A stretch of 64,000 nucleotides of DNA from Caldilineae bacterium (lineage in GTDB: Bacteria > Chloroflexota > Anaerolineae > Epilineales > Epilineaceae): positions 36,537-100,536 of the forward strand of contig JACKBJ010000012.1 of NCBI GenBank assembly GCA_020634625.1, in the 5' to 3' direction. The stretch's first letter is position 1; each line of letters opens with the position of its first letter. The notes beneath the pieces are model-generated. The model saw only the letters and a program-made list of their open reading frames with translations. It had not been told where the DNA came from and did not search any database. Of the stretch, positions 26,116 to 34,629 are shown one piece after another. The translations under genes were made by a program, and so were the position numbers.

Positions 26116-29100
26116 TCAGAGGGCGCGCTTCAGGCCGAGGCGTACCGCGTGGCCCTCGATCTCCAGCTCGACGCTGCCCTCGGCGTCCTCGGCCGGTGGG
26201 CCGAAGTCCAGCGCCAGGGCCAGGGCCTCGCCGCAGATGAAGTCGCGCCAGTCCCGGGCGGCCTCCAGGACGGCCGGCGGGCCGTCCACCGTCAACGCGA
26301 TGCGGTCCGAGATGTCCAGGCCCGAGTCCTTGCGCAGGCTCTGCACCTGGCGCAACAGGTCGCGCGCCAGGCCCTCGGCCAGGAGCGCCGAGCTCAGCTC
26401 GGTGACCAGGCCGACCACGTAGCCCTCGCCCTCGGCCGTGGCCAGGCCCTCGCGGGCGCTGGCCATGACCTCGATCTCGTCGGGCTCCAGGACCAGGGGC
26501 TCGCCGGCCACCTCGAGCGTCACCGGACGGCCGGCGTTCACCGCGGCCGCCACGGCGCCCGCGTCGGCCGCCTCCAGCGCCTGCTTGATGGCCGGCAAGC
26601 GCTGGCCATGCTTGGGGCCGAGCTTGGGCAGCACCGGGCGCAGGCTGTAGCTGACCAGCGCGCCCTCCTCGGTCAGCACCTCCAGCGCCTTGACGTTCAG
26701 CTCCTCGCGCAGGTGCTCGCCCAGGCGCTCGATCGCCTGCGCCTCCTCCTCGCCGCGCAGCGCCAGCATGGCCTTGGCCAAGGGCTGGCGCAGCTTCAGG
26801 TCGGCGGCCGAGCGCGCCGCCCGGCCCAGGGCCGTCAGGCGCAGCACCAGGCCCATCTGCGCCAGCAGCACGGCGTCGTCCGCGTCCGGCGCGGGCGCTT
26901 GCGGCCAGCGGCAATGGTGCACGCTCTCCGGCGCCGCGGCGTCCAGGCCGCGCACCAGGTTCTGGTACAGGTCCTCGGCGGTGAATGGCAGCATCGGCGC
27001 CAGCAGGCGCGTCAGGGTCACCAGCACCTCGTAGAGCGTGTCCAGGGCGGCCGGGTCGCCCTCCCAGAAGCGGCGGCGCGAGCGCCGCACGTACCAGTTC
27101 GAGAGCTCCTCGACGAAGGCCTCGATGGCCTGCGTGGCGCGCAGCCCGTCGAAGTCGGCCATGCGCTCGCCCACCTCGCGCACCGTGGCGTGCAGGCGCA
27201 GGTGGATCCAGCGGTCGAGCTGGGCCCCGGCCGGGTCGCCGGCGATCGGGACCGCCGCGCCGGGCGCCGCGTCGTCCCAGGCGGCCGCCGGCGTCCAGCC
27301 CTCGGCCAGGTTGGCATACTGCACGAAGAAGCCGTAGACGTTCCAGAGCGGGATCAGGAAGCGCCGGCGCACCTCGCCGCCCGGCCCGTAGCCGAAGTTC
27401 AGGTCGACCTCCGGCTTGTGGGCCAGGTACATCCAGCGCATGACGTCGGCGCCCATGGTGTCGGCGCCCTCGTTGAACTCGATGGCGTTGCCCCAGCTCT
27501 TGTGCATCTCGCGCCCGTCCTCGGCGTGCAGGGTCGCGAAGCCCAGCACGGTCTTGAAGGGCGCCCGGCCCTCGAGCACGGTGCTCATGGCCAGCAGGCT
27601 GTAGAACCAGTTGCGGAACTGGCCCGGGAAGCTCTCGGTGATGAAGTCGGCCGGGAACCACTTCGCCTTGGCCGCTTCGAAGGGCAGGTCGTCCGGCAGG
27701 GTCGACAGCGAGACGATGCCGGCGTCGAGCCAGGGGTTGCCCACGTCGGTCGTCCGGGTGGCCGGGCCGCCGCAGGCGGGGCAGGCGATCTTGACCGCGT
27801 CGACGTAGGGCCGATGCGGGCTGTGGCCCTCGAAGGTCGACCAGCCGGAGACCGCCCGCGCCGCCAGCTCCTCGCGGCCGCCGACCACGTCGAAGCCGCC
27901 GCAGTCCGGGTCGTCGCAGACCCAGATCGGCAGGGCCAGGCCCCAGTAGCGCTTCTTGGAGATCATCCAGTCGTGCATGTTGCGCAGCCAGTCGAGCTCG
28001 CGCTCGCGGCCGAAGCTCGGGATCCAGCGCGCGTCGTCGACCACGTCCATCATCTGGTAGCGCAGGCTGGCCGCCTTCTCCTCGGCCGTGACCTGCTCGC
28101 GCGGCTTGTCGTAGAGCTCGCCCATGCGGATGAACCACTCGTCGACCAGGCGGAAGACCAGCTCCGACTCGCAACGCCAGCAAACCGGGTAGCGGTGCTT
28201 GTAGCCTTCGACCTTGTAGAGCAGGCCCTTGCGCTTGAGCTCGGCCAGGACCTCCTCGGCCACCGACTGGGCCTCGCGGCCCGTCAGCCAGCCGAAGCCG
28301 GCCTTGTAGACCCCGTTCTCGTCCAGGGGCGCGATGATCGGCAGGCCCAGCTCCTTGGACAGGCGGAAGTCCTCGGCGCCGCAGCCGGGCGCGATGTGCA
28401 CCACGCCGGTGCCTTCCTCGGCGCCGACGTCCTCCCAGGCGATGACCCGATGCGCCTCGATGGCGCCGGCCTCGGCCTGGGCAGGCAGCTCGTCGAAGGG
28501 GCCCTGGTAGCGCCAGCCGAGCATCTCGGCGCCCTTGAGCTCGCGCAGGACGGTCCAGGCCTCGCCTTCCTTGCCCAGCAGGGCCTTCCTGGCCGCGCCC
28601 TTGGCCAGGTAGAGCCGCTGCCCGTCCTGCTCGACCTCGAGGTAGTCCAGCTCGGGCCCGACGGCCGCCGCCACGTTGCTCGACAGGGTCCAGGGCGTGG
28701 TGGTCCAGACCAGCAGCGCGGCACCGGGCTGGTCCAGCAGCGGGAAGCGCAGGGTGGGGCTGCGGTGGGTCAGCTCCTGATAGCCCTCGGTGGCGATCTC
28801 GTGCTGGCTCAGGCCGGTGCCGCAGCGGGCGCACCAGGGCATGACGTCGGTGCCGCGGTAGAGCCAGCCGCGTTGGTGGCAGGCGGCCAGGAAGCGCCAG
28901 ATCATGTAGTTGTTGTGGTCGGCGAAGGTGAAGTAGCTGCCCCCCCAGGTCTTGGTACCCAGGGCGCCGATCAGCTGCTCGACGGTGGCCGTGACCTCGC
29001 CCGACGGCGTCTCGAGCGTCACCGGCCCCTCCGCGTCGATGTGCTCGGCCAGCCAGCGCAGCTTGGCCGGGTCGTCCCAGTGCATCCACATGCCCAGGCG

Positions 29101-29514
29101 GATGGACTGCTCGGTCTGCAGCGCCGCGCTCTCGAGCACGCGCTGCTTGCAGTGGCGCACGAACCGCGCCAGGCCGTAGGCCTCGATGTCGCGCTTGCTC
29201 TTGAAGCCCAGCGTCTTCTCGACGTTCACCTCGACCCACAGGCCCTGGCAGTCGAAGCCGTTCTGCCAGCGCTGGTCGCGGCCCTGCATGGCGAAGAAGC
29301 GCTGCCAGGTGTCCTTGTAGGTCCGGCCCCAGGCATGGTGGACGCCCATCGGGTTGTTGGCCGTGATCGGCCCATCCTGGAAGCTCCAGGGATCGCCTCC
29401 GGCGTTCTGCGCGACCAGGGTCTCGAAGGCCCGGCTCCGGCGCCAGAAGTCGAGGACACGGTGCTCCATCTCGGGCCAGCTCGGCTGGTTGGGAACGGCC
29501 TTGAAGGTTGGCAT
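26116..29514 (-). CDS. ileS: Isoleucyl-tRNA synthetase with GVHH signature motif
   Basis: A 1132-residue class I synthetase that charges tRNA-Ile. The ATG at 29514 gives the usual N terminus (PEMEHRVLDFWRR, then DGPITANNPMGVHHAWG). The HIGH position reads G57-V-H59-H60, i.e. GxHH rather than HxGH; the KMSKS loop is REMHKSWGN at about residue 670. The CP1 editing domain (VWTTTPWTLSSN), a tryptophan-rich catalytic core, zinc-type CWRCE and CPACGG pairs, the anticodon-binding domain (NWYVRRSRRRFW) and a long C-terminal extension are present. Swapped GxHH motifs have been described for type 2 IleRS enzymes with very high mupirocin resistance. Expression is evidently set by the Ile T-box upstream, with one unknown gene between. 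Confidence 0.95.
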   Translation of the reverse strand: MPTFKAVPNQPSWPEMEHRVLDFWRRSRAFETLVAQNAGGDPWSFQDGPITANNPMGVHHAWGRTYKDTWQRFFAMQGRDQRWQNGFDCQGLWVEVNVEKTLGFKSKRDIEAYGLARFVRHCKQRVLESAALQTEQSIRLGMWMHWDDPAKLRWLAEHIDAEGPVTLETPSGEVTATVEQLIGALGTKTWGGSYFTFADHNNYMIWRFLAACHQRGWLYRGTDVMPWCARCGTGLSQHEIATEGYQELTHRSPTLRFPLLDQPGAALLVWTTTPWTLSSNVAAAVGPELDYLEVEQDGQRLYLAKGAARKALLGKEGEAWTVLRELKGAEMLGWRYQGPFDELPAQAEAGAIEAHRVIAWEDVGAEEGTGVVHIAPGCGAEDFRLSKELGLPIIAPLDENGVYKAGFGWLTGREAQSVAEEVLAELKRKGLLYKVEGYKHRYPVCWRCESELVFRLVDEWFIRMGELYDKPREQVTAEEKAASLRYQMMDVVDDARWIPSFGRERELDWLRNMHDWMISKKRYWGLALPIWVCDDPDCGGFDVVGGREELAARAVSGWSTFEGHSPHRPYVDAVKIACPACGGPATRTTDVGNPWLDAGIVSLSTLPDDLPFEAAKAKWFPADFITESFPGQFRNWFYSLLAMSTVLEGRAPFKTVLGFATLHAEDGREMHKSWGNAIEFNEGADTMGADVMRWMYLAHKPEVDLNFGYGPGGEVRRRFLIPLWNVYGFFVQYANLAEGWTPAAAWDDAAPGAAVPIAGDPAGAQLDRWIHLRLHATVREVGERMADFDGLRATQAIEAFVEELSNWYVRRSRRRFWEGDPAALDTLYEVLVTLTRLLAPMLPFTAEDLYQNLVRGLDAAAPESVHHCRWPQAPAPDADDAVLLAQMGLVLRLTALGRAARSAADLKLRQPLAKAMLALRGEEEAQAIERLGEHLREELNVKALEVLTEEGALVSYSLRPVLPKLGPKHGQRLPAIKQALEAADAGAVAAAVNAGRPVTLEVAGEPLVLEPDEIEVMASAREGLATAEGEGYVVGLVTELSSALLAEGLARDLLRQVQSLRKDSGLDISDRIALTVDGPPAVLEAARDWRDFICGEALALALDFGPPAEDAEGSVELEIEGHAVRLGLKRAL

Positions 29515-29624
29515 GGCGCAGGCTTCCTCGTGAATCGCGTCGCGGTCGGATGTCGGGCGGGCCGCCGGGGCGGCGAACGGATGCTGGCGGGGGACGTCGG
29601 GCCGGCGCCGGGCGGGCCCGCCGC

Positions 29625-30335
29625 TCAGTCGGGGATCTCGGGCTCGGCGCGGCGCTCGGCGACCGGCTGGCCGTCCTCGAGCCAGCGCAGAAGCCGGCCC
29701 GCGGCGTCGAATTCGGCCTGCATGGCCGGCAGGCCGGGCGTCTCGAGGGCGATGCGCCGGGCGGCGCGGGGCGGCGCGGGGCGGGGCGGCGCGGGGTCGA
29801 GCGGCGCGGGCCCCTGCGGCGTCGGGCCCGAGCTGGCGGCGAGGGCTTCGCGGCGCAGACCGAGCTTGATCGGCCGGCAGCGCAGGCCGCCCTTGGCCAA
29901 CGGCCGGCGGCGCAGCGACAGGAAGATCCGGGCGCCGCGATCCCGGTCGTCGAGCTCGGCCTCGAGCCCGGCCAGGCATTCGCCGCGGCCCGCGACCGGC
30001 GGCCAGAGCAGGCGGTAGCCCGGCGGCAGGTCGATGCGCTCCGAGATCGGCTCGGCGCCGCGGCGCCAGACGAGCAGCTCGTCCTCGAAGCAGGTCAGGG
30101 CCGCCTCGAAGACCGCGCCGTCCTCCTGCCAGCGGCATTCGACGCGTTCGGGCCGGCCCTCGGGCGAGAGCGCCAGGTGCCAGAGATCGCCCGCCGGCAG
30201 GACCTCGACCCGCAGGGTGCGCCGTCCGGCGGCGTCGGCGTGCAGGCTGAAGCGCTCGACCCCGCCCGCGGGCCGGTCGTAGGCCCCCTGGTCGATCAGC
30301 GTATCCGCTCGGCTCACCGGATGCAGCCTGCGCAC
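29625..30335 (-). CDS. Unknown protein encoded between the Ile T-box and ileS
   Basis: A 236-residue protein starting at a GTG with GGGAGGGAG about 8 nt upstream. The first 185 residues look like a beta-rich domain (RTLRVEVLPAGDLWHLALS, RVECRWQEDGAVFEAALTCFEDELLVWRR, ERIDLPPGYRLLWPP). A Pro-rich linker (about 182-200) is followed by a short strand pair (MQAEFDAAGRLLRWLEDG). I recognise no family and no catalytic motif. It has no signal peptide, so it is probably cytosolic. Being the first gene behind the T-box leader, it should be induced by isoleucine starvation together with ileS, so a link to isoleucyl-tRNA or translation is possible. Confidence 0.6.
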   Translation of the reverse strand: MRRLHPVSRADTLIDQGAYDRPAGGVERFSLHADAAGRRTLRVEVLPAGDLWHLALSPEGRPERVECRWQEDGAVFEAALTCFEDELLVWRRGAEPISERIDLPPGYRLLWPPVAGRGECLAGLEAELDDRDRGARIFLSLRRRPLAKGGLRCRPIKLGLRREALAASSGPTPQGPAPLDPAPPRPAPPRAARRIALETPGLPAMQAEFDAAGRLLRWLEDGQPVAERRAEPEIPD

Positions 30336-30370
30336 CTGATTCGCTCCCTCCCCTCTCGCCCACGGGCATG

Positions 30371-30400
30371 AAAAAAGCCCTCGATCCTCCACCATCGAGG
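30371..30400 (-). terminator. T-box-controlled transcription terminator
   Basis: On the minus strand CCTCGAT-loop-ATCGAGG is followed by GCTTTTTT. It lies just downstream of the conserved T-box sequence and is the terminator of the riboswitch. Confidence 0.9.
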
Positions 30401-30720
30401 ACGAGAGCCAGCTCCCGCGGTACCACCCCGCTTGGCGCGTCGGCGGCTCGACGGTCGAGCACCGGGCACCCACTCATGGGCACGTGCACCGCGGGCACCG
30501 TCCTCTCGGGACTGGGGCCTGGCGGGTGCGCATGCCCTCGCGTCGATGACGGGCGCGACCCCGGCGGGCGCTAGTGACCGCGCCCCGCCGGACGGCGGGG
30601 ATCGACGTTCACGCCCACGGCTCCGGAAGGATTTTCGACGGGCTGCTCGCACCCGGCTCACACCGTCCCGGGCTCGCTGCAGCGGCTTCGTCCCGCCTAC
30701 TCGTTTCCATCAACGCCTTT
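30401..30720 (-). promoter_or_regulatory. T-box riboswitch (isoleucine-specific)
   Basis: The minus strand contains the T-box consensus GGGGTGGTACCGCGG (plus-strand 30415-30429), immediately before a terminator hairpin. Upstream, GATGGAAACGAGTAG near 30710-30695 fits the 5' side of stem I with its AGTA bulge. An ATC codon (30630-30632 on the minus strand, context GAAA-ATC-CTTCC) is a plausible isoleucine specifier. Uncharged tRNA-Ile would pair with the specifier and the TGG bulge and stabilise the antiterminator, allowing transcription of the unknown gene and ileS. The exact 5' end is estimated. Confidence 0.88.
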
Positions 30721-30745
30721 GTTCGGTCATTCGGTTGTCAGCGAA

Positions 30746-30769
30746 GGAGCCGCGATGCATCGCGGCTCC
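30746..30769. repeat. Perfect 24-bp palindrome
   Basis: A perfect inverted repeat of two 10-bp arms (GGAGCCGCGA/TCGCGGCTCC) around TGCA, placed just upstream of the T-box leader. No T-run follows on either strand. It could be an operator, or a terminator-like hairpin insulating the T-box operon from the divergent gap operon. Confidence 0.6.
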
Positions 30770-31091
30770 CGTCCAGCTCCGACGCGCTTCGCCGGCCGCG
30801 TCGATGAGGTGTCGAAACCTGCTACGGAGTGTGACGTCGGGTCTCTCAACCTGCTTATCGCAGGTGGGTGCCCGCCGGGCGACCCGGCCATGAAGGCCGG
30901 CGGCCGACCGCTTGGGCCGGCGTACGAGACGCCATTGCGAGTCGGGCTCCCGATGTGAGATTGTTGGTTGATGACGCGTGATACGCCATCACTTCGTAGC
31001 AGGGCTCTAGTCTATCCAGATCGATCGGCCGGGGCAAGACCCAATCTCGAGCAGCCGGCGTCGGCGCGATCCCAGCCGCTCGGATCGGGCT
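30770..31091. other. Intergenic stretch without recognised content
   Basis: 322 bp between the palindrome and the gap promoter. Short GC hairpins are visible (for example CCTGC-TTAT-GCAGG near 30850 and a GCCGGCC arm near 30885), but no gene, known riboswitch or structural RNA consensus was identified. I checked for SRP, RNase P and tmRNA signatures and saw none. The T-box operon promoter should lie in its lower part on the minus strand. Confidence 0.4.
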
Positions 31092-31121
31092 TTGACGCCC
31101 TCCGCGCCGGCCGGGTACAAT
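31092..31121 (+). promoter_or_regulatory. Sigma-70-type promoter of the gap-gap-pgk operon
   Basis: TTGACG at 31092-31097, an 18-nt spacer and TACAAT at 31116-31121 predict a 5' leader of about 43 nt. AAGGAGGA lies 10 nt before the ATG at 31171. Confidence 0.8.
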
Positions 31122-31170
31122 CACGCCCCAATCACCCTCTGCCGGACCCGGCAAGGAGGACCGCGAGACC

Positions 31171-32277
31171 ATGAGCACCCGCATCGCCTTCAACGGCTTC
31201 GGCCGCATCGGCCGACAGCTGGTCAAGGCCATCCACGAACGCTACTGGGACGCGCTCGAGATCGCGGCCATCGGCGTCACCAACCCCCACATCACCGAGC
31301 ATCGGGCGACCCTGCTCAAGTACGATACGCTCTACGGCAAGTTCGACGCCGAGATCGAGTCGGTGGTCGAGGGTCGCACCAACGCGATCCGGGTCGACGG
31401 CCGTCAGATGGACATCGTCGGCCGCAACCCCTACGGTCCGGTGCCCGAGTGGCGCCGCTGGAACGTCGAGCTGGTGGTCGAGGCCACCGGCTACTTCAAG
31501 GACCGCGACGGGGCCCGCAAGCACCTCCTGGCCGGCGGCAAGCGCGTCCTGATCACGGCGCCGGGCAAGAACTCCGACGCGACGGTCGTGCTGGGCGTCA
31601 ACGAGTCCGACTTCGACCCGGAGCACCACTTCATCGTCTCCAACGCCAGCTGCACCACCAACTGCCTGGCGCCGGCGGCCAAGGCCATCAACGATGCCTA
31701 CGGCATCCGCTACGGCCTCCTGTCGACCATCCACGCCTACACCTCGTCGCAGGTGCTGCTGGACCATGCCGGCAAGGACCCGCGCCGCTCGCGGGCCGCC
31801 GCGCTGAACATCGTGCCGACCTCGACCGGCGCGGCCAAGGCCGTCGGCCAGGTGATCCCCGACCTGCAGGGCCGCTTCCATGGCGACGCCCTGCGGGTGC
31901 CGACGCCGACGGTCTCGCTGGCCGACTTCACGGCGCTGGTCGACCGGCCGCCGGACTCGGCCGAGGCGGTCAACCGGGTGCTGCGCGACGCCGCCGCCGG
32001 CCCGATGCTGGGCGTCCTGGGCATCACCGACGCACCCCTGGTCAGCATCGACTTCCTGGGCAACCCGAACTCGAGCATCGTCGACGCCGGCGCCACCCAG
32101 GTCCAGGGCGCGCTGGTCAAGACCGTGCTCTGGTACGACAACGAATGGGGCTACGCCTGCCGCGTGGCCGACATGATCTTCTACATGACCGAGCGGATGA
32201 AGGGCCGCGGCCACGACGAGATCCGGGCCGAGATCCTGCAGCGCTCGCCTCGGTCCGCGCTGCCGGAGGTGGTGTGA
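31171..32277 (+). CDS. gap: Glyceraldehyde-3-phosphate dehydrogenase, type I
   Basis: A 368-residue glycolytic enzyme oxidising glyceraldehyde-3-phosphate to 1,3-bisphosphoglycerate. The Rossmann start is AFNGFGRIGRQ, the catalytic site SNASCTTNC has Cys161, and His188 lies in IHAYT. NIVPTSTGAAKA and WYDNEWGY are standard family blocks. The residue after strand beta-2 that is usually Asp (NAD selection) is not Asp here (AIGVTNPH), so coenzyme preference is open. The C terminus is about 30 residues longer than usual, ending RSPRSALPEVV. Its TGA overlaps the ATG of the next gene. Confidence 0.95.
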   Translation: MSTRIAFNGFGRIGRQLVKAIHERYWDALEIAAIGVTNPHITEHRATLLKYDTLYGKFDAEIESVVEGRTNAIRVDGRQMDIVGRNPYGPVPEWRRWNVELVVEATGYFKDRDGARKHLLAGGKRVLITAPGKNSDATVVLGVNESDFDPEHHFIVSNASCTTNCLAPAAKAINDAYGIRYGLLSTIHAYTSSQVLLDHAGKDPRRSRAAALNIVPTSTGAAKAVGQVIPDLQGRFHGDALRVPTPTVSLADFTALVDRPPDSAEAVNRVLRDAAAGPMLGVLGITDAPLVSIDFLGNPNSSIVDAGATQVQGALVKTVLWYDNEWGYACRVADMIFYMTERMKGRGHDEIRAEILQRSPRSALPEVV

Positions 32278-33293
32278 TGACGAGCCGCGCCCGCGTGGCC
32301 ATCCACGGCTTCGGCCGGATCGGCCGCCAGACCTTCAAGAACCTGCTCGAGGGCTACGCCGATCGCATCGAGGTGGTGGCCATCAGCCTGGAGCAGGCCT
32401 CGGACGCCCGCTCCGCGGCGCATCTGCTCAAGTACGACTCGACCTACGGCAACGACACGGCCGACATCTCGCTCGACGGTGACCGGCTGCGCGTCAACGG
32501 CTACGCCATCCCGCTGGTGACGGCATCCAGCACGGCCGAGCTGCCCTGGGCCGCGCTGCGGGTCGACGTCGTCATCGACGCCAGCGGCGCCTTCGGCGAC
32601 GCCGACGGCGCGCGCGGCCACCTGCAGGCCGGCGCCAAACGGGTCGTGGTGGCCGCGCCCTGCGATGGCGCCGACTTCACGATGATCTACGGTGTCAACC
32701 ACGCCGACTTCGACCCGGCCACGCATCACATCGTCTCGACCAGCTCGGACACCACCAACTGCCTGGCGCCGCTGGTGCGCGTGCTCGAGGATGCCTTCGG
32801 CATCGAGAGCGCGCTGATGACGGCGGTCCACGCCTACACCAACGAACAGAAGCTGATCGACGCACCGGACGAGAACCTGCGCCGGGCGCGCTCGGCGCCG
32901 ACCAGCATCGTTCCCACCACCACCCGCGCCGACAAGGCCATCGGGCAGGTCTATCCGGACCTGGCCGGCCGGGTCAGCGGCTACGCCGTGCGCGTGCCGG
33001 TGCCCTCGGTCTCGATCCTGCAGGTGACGGCCCATCTGCGCGCCGAGCCCAGCGTCGCCGACGTCAACGCCGCCTTCCGCGAGGCGGCCGCCAGCCGCTT
33101 CGGCGAGGTCCTGGCCGTGGTCGAGGAGCCGTTGGTGTCGAGCGACTTCCGCGGCTGCCGCTCCTCGGCGGTGCTGGACGCGCTGACGACCCTGGTCAAC
33201 GGGCCGCTGGTCAAGGTGGCGGCCTGGTACGACAACGAGGCCGGCTACGCCTGGCGGGTGGCCGACGTGACGGCGACGGTGGCCGAGGTCTAG
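32277..33293 (+). CDS. GAPDH paralogue lacking the catalytic cysteine
   Basis: A 338-residue GAPDH-fold protein that keeps the family blocks: AIHGFGRIGRQ, LLKYDSTYG, HAYTNEQKLID (His185), SIVPTTTRADKAIG and WYDNEAGYAWRVAD. However, the active-site sequence is STSSDTTNC: the nucleophile Cys is replaced by Asp158 (codon GAC at 32748-32750). It therefore cannot form the thiohemiacetal and should be inactive as a dehydrogenase. The gene overlaps the stop of the intact gap gene (TGATG), which implies coupled translation and a fixed ratio of the two. It may form mixed tetramers, regulate the active enzyme or bind a metabolite; none of these is shown by the sequence. The frame is intact, so it is not a decaying pseudogene. 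Confidence 0.9.
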   Translation: MTSRARVAIHGFGRIGRQTFKNLLEGYADRIEVVAISLEQASDARSAAHLLKYDSTYGNDTADISLDGDRLRVNGYAIPLVTASSTAELPWAALRVDVVIDASGAFGDADGARGHLQAGAKRVVVAAPCDGADFTMIYGVNHADFDPATHHIVSTSSDTTNCLAPLVRVLEDAFGIESALMTAVHAYTNEQKLIDAPDENLRRARSAPTSIVPTTTRADKAIGQVYPDLAGRVSGYAVRVPVPSVSILQVTAHLRAEPSVADVNAAFREAAASRFGEVLAVVEEPLVSSDFRGCRSSAVLDALTTLVNGPLVKVAAWYDNEAGYAWRVADVTATVAEV

Positions 33294-33391
33294 GCGCTCG
33301 CCAGGACCCGGCAGCGGACGATCGGGAGGGGCCCTGCCGCTCGGCGACAGGATCCCGTCCCCCCATCAGGCGAAGGCCAGGAGCCCGCAGC

Positions 33392-34588
33392 GTGTCTCGG
33401 ATTGCGACGTTGCCCACCCTCGACGACCTCGACCCCGCGGGCCGGCGCGTGCTGGTCCGCGTCGACCTCAACGTGCCGCTGGCCGAGGGCCGGGTGACCG
33501 ACGACACCCGCCTGCGGGCCGCCCTGCCCAGCCTCACCGAGCTGCTCGAGCGGGGCGCCAGCTTGATCCTGATGAGCCATCTCGGCCGGCCCAAGGGGCC
33601 CGATGCGGGCCTGCGCATGCAGCCGGTCGGCACGGCGCTGGCCGGGCTGCTCGACCGCCCGGTGCGGGTCCTGGACGGCGAGCCGGTGCTGGGGCCGGCG
33701 GTCGCGGCCGCCTGCGCCGCGCTGCAGCCCGGCGAGGTGGTGCTGCTGCAGAACCTGCGCTTCGACCCGGGCGAGAAGGCCGACGATCCGGCCTTCGCCG
33801 CCGGCCTGGCCGACCTGGCCGACGCCTACGTCGACGACGCCTTCGGCACGGCTCACCGCGCGGCGGCCTCGGTCGTCGGCGTGACGAAGCGGCTGCCGAG
33901 CTACGCCGGCCGGCTGATGCAACGCGAGCTCGAGATGCTGGGTGCTGCCCTGGAGGCGCCCCGGCGCCCCTTCGCGGTGATCCTGGGCGGAGCCAAGATC
34001 GGCGACAAGATCGGCGTGATCGACGCCCTGCTGCCCAAGGCCGACCTGATCCTGGTCGGCGGCGGCATGGCCAACACCTTCCTGGCCGCGTCGGGCATCC
34101 CGATGGGCGAGTCGCTGGTGGAGTCCGAGCGCTTGGGCGACGCCCGCCGGCTGCGGGCGGCCGGCGGCGACAAGCTGGTGACGCCGATCGACCTGGTGGT
34201 GGCCGATGCCTTCGCCGCCGACGCCGATCGGCGGGTGGTGCCCGTCGCCGAGGGGGTGCCGGCCGGATGGCGCGCGCTGGACATCGGGCCGGCCACCGTG
34301 CTCGACTTCGCTGCCCGGCTGCGCGGGGCCGGCACGGTGCTCTGGAACGGGCCGATGGGCGTCTTCGAGATGCCGGCGTTCGCCAAGGGCAGCTTCGCCA
34401 TCGCCGAGCTGCTGGCGGGGCTGGCCGAATGCACCACCATCGTCGGCGGCGGCGACTCGGCCGCCGCGGTCGAGGCGGCCGGGCTCGCCAATGCGATGAG
34501 CTGGGTCTCGACCGGCGGCGGGGCCTCGCTGGAGCTCCTGGAGGGCAAGGAGCTGCCGGCGGTGACGGCGCTGCGGCGCTCGGTCTGA
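33392..34588 (+). CDS. pgk: Phosphoglycerate kinase
   Basis: A 398-residue enzyme transferring phosphate from 1,3-bisphosphoglycerate to ADP. The N-terminal domain has VLVRVDLNVPL, MSHLGRPKG and NLRFDPGEK..DP; the hinge and C-terminal domain have GGAKIGDKIGVI, GGGMANTF, LWNGPMGVFE and the GGGDSAAA nucleotide loop. The length is that of a monomeric bacterial PGK. The GTG start follows gap by 98 nt, and the order gap-gap-like-pgk on one promoter is a glycolytic operon. Confidence 0.96.
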   Translation: MSRIATLPTLDDLDPAGRRVLVRVDLNVPLAEGRVTDDTRLRAALPSLTELLERGASLILMSHLGRPKGPDAGLRMQPVGTALAGLLDRPVRVLDGEPVLGPAVAAACAALQPGEVVLLQNLRFDPGEKADDPAFAAGLADLADAYVDDAFGTAHRAAASVVGVTKRLPSYAGRLMQRELEMLGAALEAPRRPFAVILGGAKIGDKIGVIDALLPKADLILVGGGMANTFLAASGIPMGESLVESERLGDARRLRAAGGDKLVTPIDLVVADAFAADADRRVVPVAEGVPAGWRALDIGPATVLDFAARLRGAGTVLWNGPMGVFEMPAFAKGSFAIAELLAGLAECTTIVGGGDSAAAVEAAGLANAMSWVSTGGGASLELLEGKELPAVTALRRSV

Positions 34589-34629
34589 TCGATGAGCCCC
34601 AGCCCCAGCCACCCGGGAACCTAGCCACC

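Noticed and set aside
26149..30018. 1289-codon open frame antisense to ileS
   Set aside because: Shadow of the well-supported ileS frame, with no family similarity.
30336..30473. Longer start for the unknown gene upstream of ileS, reaching into the leader
   Set aside because: It would place coding sequence across the T-box terminator. The GTG at 30335 with a good ribosome-binding site is preferred.
30839..31080. Possible structured RNA upstream of gap
   Set aside because: Several GC hairpins are visible, but no consensus of SRP, RNase P, tmRNA or a known riboswitch could be matched.
32277..33293. Second gap copy taken as erythrose-4-phosphate dehydrogenase
   Set aside because: That enzyme also needs the catalytic Cys, which is Asp here.
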